The notes: a model not told the origin generated them from the letters alone. A stretch of 64,000 nt of DNA from Actinomadura rupiterrae (GCF_024172125.1 NZ_JAMZEA010000004.1:682001-746000), one strand, 5' to 3'; positions 24,877 through 34,765 are shown, numbered from the stretch's first letter. Translations and numbers: made by a program.

Positions 24877-27200
24877 GTTGCGAACCCTCGCAGGGGCGAT
24901 GAGCACCCGCTCGTCCGGCTGCTGGGCCGACGGCTTCCGCCGGTTGCGAACCCTCGCAGGGGCGATGAGCACCGGATGGGCCGTCTCGTGGCTGCCCGAC
25001 CGCGTCCTGTTGCGAACCCTCGCAGGGGCGATGAGCACCCGGGACGTGCAGCCGCAGGGGCATTCGGTCGTCCGTCGGGTTGCGAACCCTCGCAGGGGCG
25101 ATGAGCACTCCGTCGGCACCACCGCCGGAACCGTCGCCGCCGGCGAGTTGCGAACCCACGCAGGGGCGATGAGCACACGTACAGGTTGTCGCCACTGTTC
25201 TGCCCGGTCGTCGCGTTGCGAACCCTCGCAGGGGCGATGAGCACCAGGACCCCAACCGCTTCCAGATCGCCTTCGTCCACGCGTTGCGAACCCTCGCAGG
25301 GGCGATGAGCACGACCGCGGAACCTTCTACCACCAGTCCCAGTGGATGTTCCGAACCCTCGCAGGGGCGATGAGCACTTGGCCGCGGCTTCGCCGGCCTG
25401 CCTGAACGCTTCGCGTTGCGAACCCTCGCAGGGGCGATGAGCACGCGCGTCCGGGACGGAGACGACGACGGTGAACCCGTCGTGTTGCGAACCCTCGCAG
25501 GGGCGATGAGCACATGGACCTGCTCACCCCACCCGACGCGCACGAACGCAAGTTGCGAACCCTCGCAGGGGCGATGAGCACCGAGATCCAGGTCGGCGCC
25601 GACACCGCCCGCGCGTGTTGCGAACCCTCGCAGGGGCGATGAGCACACTACGGCATCGGGCGCGGAGCCAATACCTTCGGATTGTTGCGAACCCTCGCAG
25701 GGGCGATGAGCACTCGGCGGTCTGCATGGATGGCCGCCGCCCCATCACGTTGCGAACCCTCGCAGGGGCGATGAGCACCCGGCTCGGGCCGCGGCTTCTC
25801 GGCGGACTGCATCATCCTGTTGCGAACCCTCGCAGGGGCGATGAGCACCCTACGTCTTGTGGGCGGACGACCCGGTGGGGTTCGTGTTGCGAACCCTCGC
25901 AGGGGCGATGAGCACGCGTCGCCGTTGGGAACGAGCCGATGTACGACTTCGGGTTGCGAACCCTCGCAGGGGCGATGAGCACAGTTGAGGCAGGTGGTGC
26001 CCCAGTTGGCGGCGGATTGTTGCGAACCCTCGCAGGGGCGATGAGCACCCAGCGCCATCGCATGCGCCTGCTTCGGCGTGACCAGGTTGCGAACCCTCGC
26101 AGGGGCGATGAGCACGCGTTCACGGTCCTGTCCGCGCTGATCTCCACCTCCCAGTTGCGAACCCTCGCAGGGGCGATGAGCACGGCAGGAAGCGGTTCGG
26201 GCCAAGTGACCCCGTCCAGGTTGCGAACCCTCGCAGGGGCGATGAGCACTTCGGCCAACTCGCCACCGCGATCCCCCGCGGCATGTTGCGAACCCTCGCA
26301 GGGGCGATGAGCACCCCGTGGCTGCCGCTGATCACCACGACCCCGCCACGTGTGTTGCGAACCCTCGCAGGGGCGATGAGCACCACGCGATCGTCGAGCC
26401 GACCGCCGAGGAAACCGCCGCGTTGCGAACCCTCGCAGGGGCGATGAGCACCGACGCGCGAGGAACGCGCGGACGCGTTGACGTTCATGTTGCGAACCCT
26501 CGCAGGGGCGATGAGCACCGGCGACCGGATCTCGGTCCTGTCGGCCGTGCTGGAGCGGTTGCGAACCCTCGCAGGGGCGATGAGCACTACGGCGCCGAGG
26601 GCCGCGACGCCGTCAAGGTGTACAGGTTGCGAACCCTCGCAGGGGCGATGAGCACCGGACGATCGGCGACCTGACCGACACCCACGCCACCGCGTTGCGA
26701 ACCCTCGCAGGGGCGATGAGCACCCACGGCGGGCACCACCGCTCTCCCAGCCACCCCTCCACGTTGCGAACCCTCGCAGGGGCGATGAGCACCTCGCGAT
26801 CCACGCAGGCAAGAGTGCCGGGTACTGCGAGTTGCGAACCCTCGCAGGGGCGATGAGCACCGTGAGATGACCGGCCCGGATCACCTGTTTGTGGCTGCGT
26901 TGCGAACCCTCGCAGGGGCGATGAGCACCGTCCAGGCCCAGGCGCGATGGACGCTGTACCAGTACGCGTTGCGAACCCTCGCAGGGGCGATGAGCACCCC
27001 TTGGGTGTCCGGGCCGGTCCCCGGGCTCGGGCTCGGGTTGCGAACCCTCGCAGGGGCGATGAGCACCTGGGCCGAGCGCGTCCCCGACGTGGCGCGTCCG
27101 GTCACGTTGCGAACCCTCGCAGGGGCGATGAGCACCACGAGCGCGGATGGCGCCCACCCAAGACACTCATGTTGCGAACCCTCGCAGGGGCGATGAGCAC
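24877..27200 (-). CRISPR. CRISPR array 1, type I-B, 35 repeats
   Basis: Thirty-five 30-bp repeats, read on the minus strand as GTGCTCATCGCCCC then TGCGAGGGTTCGCAAC, separated by 34 spacers of about 35-40 bp. The first repeat after the leader is at 27171-27200. Repeats are almost invariant; single changes occur at 25147-25176 and 25348-25377. The orientation is set by the leader beside cas2 and by the GCAAC 3' end, similar to the handle of other I-B repeats. After the last repeat (24877-24906) there is one spacer-length stretch of 35 bp and then the att-like repeat, so the terminal repeat appears to have been lost. Confidence 0.97.
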
Positions 27201-27348
27201 CCCCACAGTAAAGCCGCAGGTGGCGGCCGGTGTGGGCGGAGGTTGGGTGGCGACTTTTGCAGCGATCCGCCGGTTGTGCTGTCGAGCCCGGCGTGTCGCT
27301 GAAAAATGCTTGATCAACTTTGTTCCGGCGACCGGTAGCTAGTGGGAC
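27201..27348 (-). promoter_or_regulatory. leader of CRISPR array 1
   Basis: A 148-bp non-coding stretch between cas2 and the first repeat. Bases 27255-27319 are identical (65 bp, opposite strand) to 53128-53192 in the leader of array 3. The 20 bp next to the array (CACCTGCGGCTTTAC) recur in all three leaders, as expected for a leader-anchoring sequence used in spacer integration and for the array promoter. Confidence 0.8.
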
Positions 27349-27612
27349 TTACAGGATATCGGTGGGGGCAGGTTCAGCGGCGCCCCAGGCGTGGCGGATC
27401 GGTGTTGTTCCTGGTGGAAAGGTGTAGACGATGACGTTGTCGTAGCTGAGGTCCAGGAGGGTTTCGACCTCTGATTGGAAGCGACGTAGTTGAGCTGGGC
27501 TGACCTGGCCTTCGAAGACGCTCCGCTGGACGTGGTGCAGGTATTTGCGGCAGGTCCGCAGGATGCGGGGGTTGCGTTCGGCTGCGGTGTCGTAGACGAC
27601 GATGACGTGCAC
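27349..27612 (-). CDS. cas2: Cas2
   Basis: An 87-residue protein with the ferredoxin-like Cas2 fold: MHVIVVYDTAAER (conserved Asp at residue 8), the helix ILRTCRKYLHHVQRSVFEG and NVIVYTFPPG. It forms the Cas1-Cas2 integrase that inserts new spacers. It is the last gene of the eight-gene minus-strand operon, 9 bp after cas1, and next to the leader of array 1. Confidence 0.95.
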   Translation of the reverse strand: MHVIVVYDTAAERNPRILRTCRKYLHHVQRSVFEGQVSPAQLRRFQSEVETLLDLSYDNVIVYTFPPGTTPIRHAWGAAEPAPTDIL

Positions 27613-27621
27613 GGCGTGACT

Positions 27622-28602
27622 TCACCACCAGATCCGGAAGGGTTTGTAGGGAGTGCCTTCGAGACATCGCCGGGTCAGCGCGAGTGCGTCGAGGTAGAGG
27701 AGTTCGTCGTAGGCGACGGCGCGGCCAAGGGTGCGGTGAGCGACGGTGACGGCGAGTTCATCGCGGACGGCCTGGACGGTGAGTTTGCGGCCGCTTTCGC
27801 TGAGCATGGCCTGGTTGGTCTCACTGTCGAAGTGGTGCTCCTTGAGTTGGTTCCGTGCGGCCATCCGCAGGATTAGCCGCTCGGCGAACAGCGGTTTGAA
27901 CATCTCGGAGATGTCGAGGACCAGGGAGTGGCGCTGGCGTTCCATGCTGCTGTGCAAGAAGGCGATGCCGGTGTGCAGAGGCGTCAGCCGCAGTGCCGTG
28001 AGGGTTCGGGCGTAGATGATTCCGTTCACGTAACTGATGAACGCGTTGCCGGCGTTCTTGGGTGGGCGGCGGCTGCGACCGCCGAGTTGGAGCCAGTCGG
28101 GGAGTTTGGTGTCGAGAACCTCCCATGCGGAACGGCGGAACGTGCCCTCGATGCCCATGAGATGGGCGGAGTTCTCGGCTGATTCGAGGCTCTTCTGCAG
28201 AACGTCGTATGGGCGGGCGAGGAGTTTTCGGTCGATGATGCGGCGGGCGTTGAAAGCGGTGGAGCCGACGATGCTGCGGGCGATCTGGAGTGCGGCTTCG
28301 GGGTTTTCGGCGAGTCGGGCTTGGGCGAGGACGGTTTCGCCGGACGTGCTGGTTTCGGAGGTGAGAAGTGACCCCGCATAGTCGCCGTAGTAGCTGAGAA
28401 GGTGGACGTTGATGCGGTGGCGGTTGAGAAGCGCGACGACGGAGGTGTTGATGTCGGTTTCGGCGCAGGCGACGATGTCGCGGACGTCGGTGATAGGGAT
28501 GTGGACTTTGCCGGCGGATTCGCGTTCGATGACTAGTGATTCGTCTTTGCGACGGATCCGGCAGGGGCTGGTGAGCCAGTAGGTGCGTGCGGCGGCAGGC
28601 AT
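27622..28602 (-). CDS. cas1: Cas1 integrase
   Basis: A 326-residue protein of normal Cas1b length. N-terminal beta domain includes IPITDVRDIVACAETDINTS; the catalytic helical domain includes NAGNAFISYVNGIIYARTL, then GIAFLHSSMERQRHSLVLDISEMFKPLF with the conserved His and Asp. Together with Cas2 and Cas4 it performs adaptation. The start follows the cas4 stop by one base. Confidence 0.96.
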   Translation of the reverse strand: MPAAARTYWLTSPCRIRRKDESLVIERESAGKVHIPITDVRDIVACAETDINTSVVALLNRHRINVHLLSYYGDYAGSLLTSETSTSGETVLAQARLAENPEAALQIARSIVGSTAFNARRIIDRKLLARPYDVLQKSLESAENSAHLMGIEGTFRRSAWEVLDTKLPDWLQLGGRSRRPPKNAGNAFISYVNGIIYARTLTALRLTPLHTGIAFLHSSMERQRHSLVLDISEMFKPLFAERLILRMAARNQLKEHHFDSETNQAMLSESGRKLTVQAVRDELAVTVAHRTLGRAVAYDELLYLDALALTRRCLEGTPYKPFRIWW

Positions 28603-28603
28603 G

Positions 28604-29101
28604 TCACTCCGTCCAGCAGTAGTCGGTGAAGCTGCATCCGCGGCAGGCGGAGCGGGCCAGGCGGGGCGGCGAGGTGAGGGCCGCAGCGACGCTGAGAATT
28701 TCGGCGATGTCGTTCTGCGCTTGTCGGGCGGCTTCGGCTGTGTAGGGGTGGCGATGGGTGCGGCGGGTTTTGGGGTAGTGCAGGATAGCGCCTTGGGCGA
28801 TGATGCCGATCTGTTCGAGGCGGTAGCAGTAGTGCTGTCCTTGTGCCTGGTCGGCTGGTGTCGGCCGTGTGGATGACTTGACTTCGTGGACCCAATGCTG
28901 GCCGTCGATGAAGTCGAGTTTGGCGGCGCCGAGGTCGATGGGGCTGCTGCGGGTATAGGAGGTCTCGTGGACGGCTTCGCCGAGTTGAACGGTGCCGCTC
29001 AGGTGTTCGGGGCGGATTCCGCGCAGGTAGAGCCAGAGCTGGCGGCGGCAGTGGTAGAGGTACTTGATGTGTACGCCGCCGATATCATCCGCATCGATCA
29101 A
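28604..29101 (-). CDS. cas4: Cas4 nuclease
   Basis: A 165-residue RecB-like nuclease. Cysteines at 18, 153, 156 and 162 (YHCRRQLWLYLRG near the start; CRGCSFTDYCW at the end) would hold an Fe-S cluster. The nuclease motifs are DFIDGQHWVHEVKSS and QGQHYCYRLEQ. Cas4 trims prespacers and sets PAM-dependent orientation. Start is TTG 29101, inferred from the TTGA overlap with the cas3 stop and absence of a nearby ATG. Confidence 0.93.
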   Translation of the reverse strand: MIDADDIGGVHIKYLYHCRRQLWLYLRGIRPEHLSGTVQLGEAVHETSYTRSSPIDLGAAKLDFIDGQHWVHEVKSSTRPTPADQAQGQHYCYRLEQIGIIAQGAILHYPKTRRTHRHPYTAEAARQAQNDIAEILSVAAALTSPPRLARSACRGCSFTDYCWTE

Positions 29102-31509
29102 AGGATTTCCCCCGGTTCATAAGAGTGCCGTACATCGCGATGTACGGTTTGCAGGCCGAGACGCGGATCGTACTCGGCGTCGATGATGCGGACTTTGAGA
29201 TTCTTGTCGTAGGCTCCGAGGCCCATGCACCATCCCGGGAGAGGAATGAGGTACTGGTCGGCATACAGGCGGCCCGTAGTCTTGTTGGCTCCCTGATCCA
29301 GGGAGGCCTTGTACTGGTCGCGGTCCGCCGAGAGGATTGCTTCGGTTCCGTCGAATTGCTCGTCGAACGTTTTTGCGAGGTCGGAGCGGTCGTCGAAGGG
29401 GTGCAGGAATTCCAAGAAGGCTTGTTCGAACTGGTGCCGGTGGTGGTTCACTCTCTCGGCCCATTCTCGGCCCCAGGGACTGCTGTAGATCTCGTCGAGC
29501 CACCCGGTGATGACTTGTTCGTTGATGGTCCGTCCGTCGTGGCGGGTGAGGATGTCCCAACCGTGCAGGGTGGGCTCGGCTTCGTAGACGCCGTCGGCCC
29601 ATAGGTCGTCTCCGCCGCCGCGCCGGGTGGAGTAGGCGGGTTGATGGACGACGACTGGGGCGGGGGGCAGCGTGCCGAGCCGGTTGGTTCTGCCGAAGCG
29701 CTGGACGAGGGCTTCGAGGTCGGCGGCCGAGGTGTGACAGGCGTCGAGATCAAGGTCGAGGGAGACTTCGAGGGCTTGTGTTCCGACCAGCAGGCCTGGC
29801 CGGCGGGGTCTTCCGCTCGCGAAGCGTTCCTGGATGGCGCTTTCGATGGCGGTCCGGTCCATGCGGCGGTACCGCGAGTGCAGGAGGTGCGCGGAGTCAT
29901 CGCCGTGGAGCTCGATGCAGTAGGGCCCAAGTGTTTGGTGGAGCGTGATCGCATCGCGGACGTTGTTGGCCACGACCAGGACGGACTGGCCGTCGGCGAG
30001 CCGTTGGCGTATCTCGTCGAGGGATGGTTCGTCGGTGACGTGAGCTTGGCGGATGTGGAGCCGGTGGCGAATCGGCGCGTGGTTCTCTGGTGGTGGTTCG
30101 ACCAGTGCTGTACGGCCGTCGAGGGCACGCGTGACCAGGTCTGCGAGGACGGTGGGCATGGTCGCCGAGAGCACGGCGATGCGTCCGCCGAGGCGGTGCC
30201 AGAAGCTCATGATGGCGAGGATCATGCCGAGGCGGCGGGCGTCGTAGGCGTGCAGCTCGTCCAGAATGAAGATCGAGTTGGCGCTGTCGGTCAGGATGCT
30301 GGAGTGCACTGGTCCCGCGAGCGCGCCTCGAAGCAGTTGGTACGGGGTGCCGACGCGCAGGAGTTCGCGGAAGTTCTTGGTGGCTTCAGCGCGGGAATGA
30401 GCTTTGCCCGCGGCGTCGACCGGGTCGGTGTCGTCGTCGGGGCATCCCTCGGCGAGCGACCGCGCGAGATGGTACGAGGCTGCTCTGGAGTGGGCGACGC
30501 CGATTCCATCGGGCGAGTTCAGATCTTCGCCGAGACGGCCGGTCATGGCGTTGATGCTGGCCAGGTAGGGCAACAGGTAGAAGACGCGGGGATTGCCATT
30601 GGTGCGGGCCGCCAGGTCGTCGATTTGGGTCGCCGCCCATAGGAGGACCGCCTCGGTTTTGCCGCTCCCGGTCCAAGAGCGCAGGAGGAGGTTGCCGTTG
30701 GTGCAAGCGGCTTGGCGTTGTTGTGGCCGGAGCGTGTGGCCTTGGGTGGCTAGCCGTTCTGCCAGGTGGGCGGCGTAGCTTCTGTCCAGAGGGTGGTGGG
30801 TGTGCAGCGAGGCGTGCGCCGAGGAGAGGTGGTCCGCCATGGTGACTGCGCCCAGCAGCAGGACGGCCGTTGCGCCGCTGGCATCGCCGCGCGGGAGTGG
30901 CCATTCCCATCGCTTCATGACGTTCTGGAATAGTTGGTGAGCGGCGTCGGTCAGTTGCCGGACATCGGTTCGCGGTGCGGTCTCAGGGAACGGCAGCCCG
31001 TGCCGCCGTCCCGTGGCATGTAGCCACGCCATGAGGTCGACGAGTTGTTCAGAATCGGCGAGGGTGAACTTGCCGGCGAAGTCTTCGGCCTTGTCGTCGC
31101 CGTACTGGGTGAGCAGCGGGAGTTTGGACGAACCTTCGAGGCCGGAGGTGAACGAGCGATGGTGGCCGGCGACCGCTGCGGCGACCCAATCACGGTGTTC
31201 AGGCGGCAGGCCCGCGAGGAGCAGGTGCACGAATCCCAGAGACAGCACCTCGTGTCGTTCGCCCCAGATGGCCTGCTTCTGTTGGGAAGGGTTACCGATC
31301 ATGCGCTGGAAGCCGTCCGGCAGCTTCCCGGTGTCGTGGAGCAGCGCGGCGAGCGCCGCCCACGTCCAGAACTCGGTCGGCATGCCCGGGATGTCACCGA
31401 CCCGGGCGCGGATCTGCTGAACGGCTTGCAGGGTGTTGAGCAGGTGGCTGATCAGCAGCTCACCGGGCACTCCCGGCGTGGTGGAGCTTTTGGCGCGCAG
31501 GTCCTTCAC
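29098..31509 (-). CDS. cas3: Cas3 nuclease-helicase
   Basis: An 803-residue protein with an N-terminal HD nuclease (LLHDTGKLPDGFQRM, HD at 58-59; GHH at 115-117) and an SF2 helicase (Walker A SWTGSGKT ending at 285, FILDELHAYD at 414-423, VLSATMPTV). It is recruited by Cascade to unwind and degrade target DNA. GTG 31509 with GGAGC 8 nt upstream is chosen; the frame is open further upstream but only antisense-like sequence is there, overlapping cas5. It follows cas5 by 17 bp. Confidence 0.95.
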   Translation of the reverse strand: MKDLRAKSSTTPGVPGELLISHLLNTLQAVQQIRARVGDIPGMPTEFWTWAALAALLHDTGKLPDGFQRMIGNPSQQKQAIWGERHEVLSLGFVHLLLAGLPPEHRDWVAAAVAGHHRSFTSGLEGSSKLPLLTQYGDDKAEDFAGKFTLADSEQLVDLMAWLHATGRRHGLPFPETAPRTDVRQLTDAAHQLFQNVMKRWEWPLPRGDASGATAVLLLGAVTMADHLSSAHASLHTHHPLDRSYAAHLAERLATQGHTLRPQQRQAACTNGNLLLRSWTGSGKTEAVLLWAATQIDDLAARTNGNPRVFYLLPYLASINAMTGRLGEDLNSPDGIGVAHSRAASYHLARSLAEGCPDDDTDPVDAAGKAHSRAEATKNFRELLRVGTPYQLLRGALAGPVHSSILTDSANSIFILDELHAYDARRLGMILAIMSFWHRLGGRIAVLSATMPTVLADLVTRALDGRTALVEPPPENHAPIRHRLHIRQAHVTDEPSLDEIRQRLADGQSVLVVANNVRDAITLHQTLGPYCIELHGDDSAHLLHSRYRRMDRTAIESAIQERFASGRPRRPGLLVGTQALEVSLDLDLDACHTSAADLEALVQRFGRTNRLGTLPPAPVVVHQPAYSTRRGGGDDLWADGVYEAEPTLHGWDILTRHDGRTINEQVITGWLDEIYSSPWGREWAERVNHHRHQFEQAFLEFLHPFDDRSDLAKTFDEQFDGTEAILSADRDQYKASLDQGANKTTGRLYADQYLIPLPGWCMGLGAYDKNLKVRIIDAEYDPRLGLQTVHRDVRHSYEPGEIL

Positions 31510-31526
31510 GTCGGTGCTCCGCGGGT

Positions 31527-32180
31527 TCAGACGATCGGTGCCAACTGGTGCGGATGGACGGGCGGGAGGATCGCGACGGCGTAGCCGTGCCTGGTGGCGA
31601 GCCCGGTGTCGATTTCGGTGTGGGCGCCGGCCGGGGCGTACCGGTAGTCGTCCCAGGTGAAGCGGGCGCGGTCGTCGGAGATGACAGTCGTCAGCCGCAT
31701 CGCAGTACCGGCTGCGTTCGGCACTTCGAACGGGACGAGGGAATGGCCCTGGCGTCCGCTGGATGTGGTCAGCTCGATGTGGCGAGTGGTGGCGGCGACC
31801 AGGTCCTGGCTGCGGCCGAGTCGAAGTGGCCAGACCGGACGGCGGATCGCGCGGGCCCACAGGTCGGTGTCCTCGGTGAGCCATACCGTCAGCGTGACGA
31901 GGGCCAGGAAGTCGCGGTCCTTGATGGTGACGTTGGTCGGGGTGCCGGGGCCGCCGAGCGGGTGGTAGGTCTCCAGGTCTTGGCCCGAGCCGGCGGCGTG
32001 GAACGTCATGGCGAACCGGGTGTGCAGGGGCACTCGCTCCCATCCTCCGGCGGCGGCGGCGAGCATTCCGCCGACGGTGGACGGTGGTGGGCAGGGCAGC
32101 CCGACCTGCAGCCCGTCGTAGAGCGGGTTACGGAAGCTGACGACCGGCGCGGTGACGGTCACTTCCAGGGCCTCGGGCAT
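31527..32180 (-). CDS. cas5: Cas5 (Cas5t-like), type I-B
   Basis: A 217-residue RAMP protein. The N-terminus LEVTVTAPVVSFRNPLYDGLQ followed by LPCPPPSTVGGMLAAA is the Cas5 signature (beta strand, then PPSTxxGML). It caps the 5' handle of crRNA in Cascade. AGGAG precedes the ATG by 7 nt. The 75-bp gap before it holds a CRISPR-repeat-like hairpin. Confidence 0.92.
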   Translation of the reverse strand: MPEALEVTVTAPVVSFRNPLYDGLQVGLPCPPPSTVGGMLAAAAGGWERVPLHTRFAMTFHAAGSGQDLETYHPLGGPGTPTNVTIKDRDFLALVTLTVWLTEDTDLWARAIRRPVWPLRLGRSQDLVAATTRHIELTTSSGRQGHSLVPFEVPNAAGTAMRLTTVISDDRARFTWDDYRYAPAGAHTEIDTGLATRHGYAVAILPPVHPHQLAPIV

Positions 32181-32213
32181 GGTGGTGCTCCTTGCAGGCG
32201 AGCGGCGCAGATA

Positions 32214-32244
32214 GCGAAAACTCCCCTCGAAGGGGCGATGAGCG
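32214..32244 (-). repeat. CRISPR-repeat-like hairpin between cas7 and cas5
   Basis: On the minus strand the sequence reads GCTCATCGCCCC-TTCG-AGGGGAG and ends TTTTCGC, matching the array repeat over its first half and the stem region, with a stem CCCCT/AGGGG. It lies inside the cas operon transcript, 25 nt or so ahead of the cas5 ribosome site, in a 75-bp gap where all other junctions in the operon are shorter or overlap. Confidence 0.6.
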
Positions 32245-32255
32245 ACGCGGTCGCG

Positions 32256-33311
32256 CTACTGCGGGTCGTCGAACCAGGAGTCGTGGTCACCGGCTTCAAT
32301 TTCGTCGGCCAGGGCGTTCAGCACGGTCCGGGGGTGGCCGAGGACGAGCCGCTCCTTCTTGATCAGGTCGGCGAGGTCGCTGCCGGCACGGTCGCGCTGG
32401 CTGCCCAGGAATCCTGGGGCCCAGCCGATGCGGACGGGCCCATCCAGTTCGTCGGCCCACGCCTCGATCTCCTCGCGCAGGACGTCGGCGTCGAAGTACG
32501 TCGCCTTCTCGCGCTCCCGTACGACCCTGGTGAACGGGTTGGTTCCGCCCTTGATCGGCGCGAGGATCACCAGGCCGGGCGTGCGGTCACCGTAGTGGGC
32601 CGACTGCTTGGCACCGCCCTTCACCATCGCCATCGTCCGCAGGAGCACCGCGACCCGACGGCGCCGCTCGCCGATCGGCAACCGCACGCACTGCACGTCG
32701 CGCAGGACGATCTCGCTGCCGCCCTTCTCGACCACCTCATCGGCCAGGCCGCCGGGCAGCGCGGCCTTGCTGGTCCTGCCGCCGATCTCGAACGTCCCGA
32801 CGCGCGGCAGGTCGAGGAGCAGGTCACCGGCCAGGTCCGCGGTGTACATCTCGTGCTCGTGGATGACGGGATGCGTTCCGGGCTCGAAGTCGCGGCTCAT
32901 GGTGCCGAAGTCCATGACCGGCTTGCTCGGCACGACCGAGACCAACGTGCCGGTCGCCAGCACCGTGTCGCGCATGAACGTCTTCGACTCGCCCCTCTTC
33001 GCGCCCGTCTCGTCCGCCTTGACCGCGATCATGTAGCCGAACAGGTCGTCGTCCAGATAAAGGTCAGGACGGCCGCGGGTGTAGGCCTGCTGCTTCTTGC
33101 CCTCCCCGCTGCGGATCACCGGCGAGGTCGGCTCGCCGGCCGGCAGGCTCTCCCGCAGCCACCGGCGGCACGCCTGCGCCGACACATACGGGTACCTGTC
33201 CCCCCGGCCGACCGTGAACTGCTTGACCATCCCGCGGTTGTCCTCGCCCCGCCCGTTGTTTGGCGCCCCGGCCTTGATCTGCAGGATCTGCTGTCCCACC
33301 AGGAACGTCAC
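32256..33311 (-). CDS. cas7: Cas7 (Cst2/DevR family), type I-B
   Basis: A 351-residue Cascade backbone subunit. The N-terminus FLVGQQILQIKAGAPNNGRG and RYPYVSAQACRRWLRE match Cst2/DevR Cas7 proteins; MVKGGAKQSAHYGDRTPGLV and TYFDADVLREEIEAW are further family features. Multiple copies bind the crRNA spacer. The GTG start overlaps the cas8 stop (GTGA). Confidence 0.93.
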   Translation of the reverse strand: MTFLVGQQILQIKAGAPNNGRGEDNRGMVKQFTVGRGDRYPYVSAQACRRWLRESLPAGEPTSPVIRSGEGKKQQAYTRGRPDLYLDDDLFGYMIAVKADETGAKRGESKTFMRDTVLATGTLVSVVPSKPVMDFGTMSRDFEPGTHPVIHEHEMYTADLAGDLLLDLPRVGTFEIGGRTSKAALPGGLADEVVEKGGSEIVLRDVQCVRLPIGERRRRVAVLLRTMAMVKGGAKQSAHYGDRTPGLVILAPIKGGTNPFTRVVREREKATYFDADVLREEIEAWADELDGPVRIGWAPGFLGSQRDRAGSDLADLIKKERLVLGHPRTVLNALADEIEAGDHDSWFDDPQ

Positions 33312-34765
33312 TGTTCCGCCCCTTCCTCCTGGTCGCCGCCGGCAGCGTCGGCCAGATCCTTGATCTCTTGGAGTTCCTCCTGCGAGCCCTTCGGCTCCCA
33401 ACCCGTCTCCGCCAGCGCCTCCAGGACGGCGAAGACCAGCAGTCGCCGCCAAGACCAGGACCGCTCGTCCTCGAACAGCAGCCGGTACTCCTGCACCGGC
33501 AGCAGGACCGGCGGGGTGTCCTTGGGCCGCGGGAACAGCAGCCAGTCCACGCCCTTGGAGCGGAACCAGCCGTACAGGTTCCCGCCCTTGCCGTTGGCGC
33601 GGATGAAGTCGCGGAACGGGCCCGGACGGCTGTCCTGCCCGAGCAGCGCGGCCAGCCGGCGCGCCAGTTCCTTGATCCGTTCGACGTCCTTGTCGTCCAT
33701 GGTCAGCACCTCACGGCAGTAGGAGTACAGGAGCGGGGCCAGCACTGTCGTCTCGGCGGGAATGAGAACGGCCGCTGAGATCCGGCTCAGGACGTGACCG
33801 ATCGCGAAGTCCAGAACTTGCGTCGGCTGAGTGAACGCCCGCTTGGCCAAAAACGCCTCTCCTGGAACCTGCTTGGTCCCCTGAGTCGCGACCAGCGCCG
33901 GATATCCGGCGCGACGCTTGGAGTCCTTGTTCGCGGACCGGAGCCATTCGGCGACCGGCTGACTCAACTCCTGAGCCGCGTAGAGCTGCTCCTTGTTGGA
34001 GTTGGACAACACGATCAACTCCACACCGGCGGTGATCCGCTGGCTGTAGGCGCGCACCGCTTGCAGCACCCACAGCTCACGCGCGTACGGGCCGGGCTTC
34101 TGCTTCTTGGACGGCCCGGCAGAAGCCTGACGCAAGGTCCGGCCAACCGTCGTCGCGGTCATCCTCGCAAGGAACGCGTCGTCCCAGGAATGCATCAGCG
34201 CGGCCCGACCGCCCGACAGCGACGCGCCATACGGAAAGGCCCACAGGCTGGCGACACACGGGTAGCACAACGGCGTGCCCTCGTGGCCGGGCGCAGTGGT
34301 GTTGCGGTGCGCGACGCTCGCCCCCAGCGGAATGTCGACCTTCCCGTACCAGTCGCAGGCCGGCCGCCCGCAGTACGCACACGGCACCCCCGGCCAGCCC
34401 GCCGGATCCGGATACGCCCGCCACTCCCGGATCAGCCGCTCTCGCTCCGAGGAAGACTGCTTGCCACGCGCGGTCGGATTCAGCTTCGAGTTCGGCCACA
34501 GCAAGTAACTGGCTCCGAGCCAGAATCCGCCCACATCGGTGGCCTTCGCCGCTCGAACTGTTTCCACGAGATGGCCCGTCATCTGGTCGACCGTCTTGAG
34601 GAGAACCTCACCCGTCACCTTGCGGGGATGGTCCGCCTTGGCGAGCGCCGCCAAGGCGAACGCCCCCACACGCTGCAACGGACTCGCGGTCAACACCAGG
34701 ACCCCTGAATCGGCCGAGCCCTTGGACGCAATCGTCCCCGAGACATCCGATGCGGTGTCAGGCAC
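33308..34765 (-). CDS. cas8: Cas8 (Cst1-like large subunit), type I-B
   Basis: A 485-residue protein. A zinc-binding section is visible near residue 115-170 (VPCAYCGRPACDW and TPLCYPCVASLWAFPYGASLSGG), a hallmark of the Cst1 subgroup of I-B large subunits. The C-terminal half is helical with QEYRLLFEDERSWSWRRLLVFAV. It recognises the PAM in target DNA. The start GTG 34765 overlaps the end of cas6 by 8 nt and is followed by cas7 with a GTGA overlap, so cas6-cas8-cas7 are tightly coupled. Confidence 0.88.
   Translation of the reverse strand: MPDTASDVSGTIASKGSADSGVLVLTASPLQRVGAFALAALAKADHPRKVTGEVLLKTVDQMTGHLVETVRAAKATDVGGFWLGASYLLWPNSKLNPTARGKQSSSERERLIREWRAYPDPAGWPGVPCAYCGRPACDWYGKVDIPLGASVAHRNTTAPGHEGTPLCYPCVASLWAFPYGASLSGGRAALMHSWDDAFLARMTATTVGRTLRQASAGPSKKQKPGPYARELWVLQAVRAYSQRITAGVELIVLSNSNKEQLYAAQELSQPVAEWLRSANKDSKRRAGYPALVATQGTKQVPGEAFLAKRAFTQPTQVLDFAIGHVLSRISAAVLIPAETTVLAPLLYSYCREVLTMDDKDVERIKELARRLAALLGQDSRPGPFRDFIRANGKGGNLYGWFRSKGVDWLLFPRPKDTPPVLLPVQEYRLLFEDERSWSWRRLLVFAVLEALAETGWEPKGSQEELQEIKDLADAAGGDQEEGAEQ

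Noticed and set aside
24812..27342. Long open frames across array 1 on both strands (repeating peptides such as VLIAPARVRN and RTLAGAMST)
   Set aside because: They are translations of the CRISPR repeats, whose length plus spacers happens to avoid stops; no ribosome site or natural protein composition.
31548..33722. A 724-codon plus-strand frame opposite cas5, cas7 and cas8
   Set aside because: Three recognised Cas proteins occupy the minus strand; the plus frame has no motif or ribosome site.
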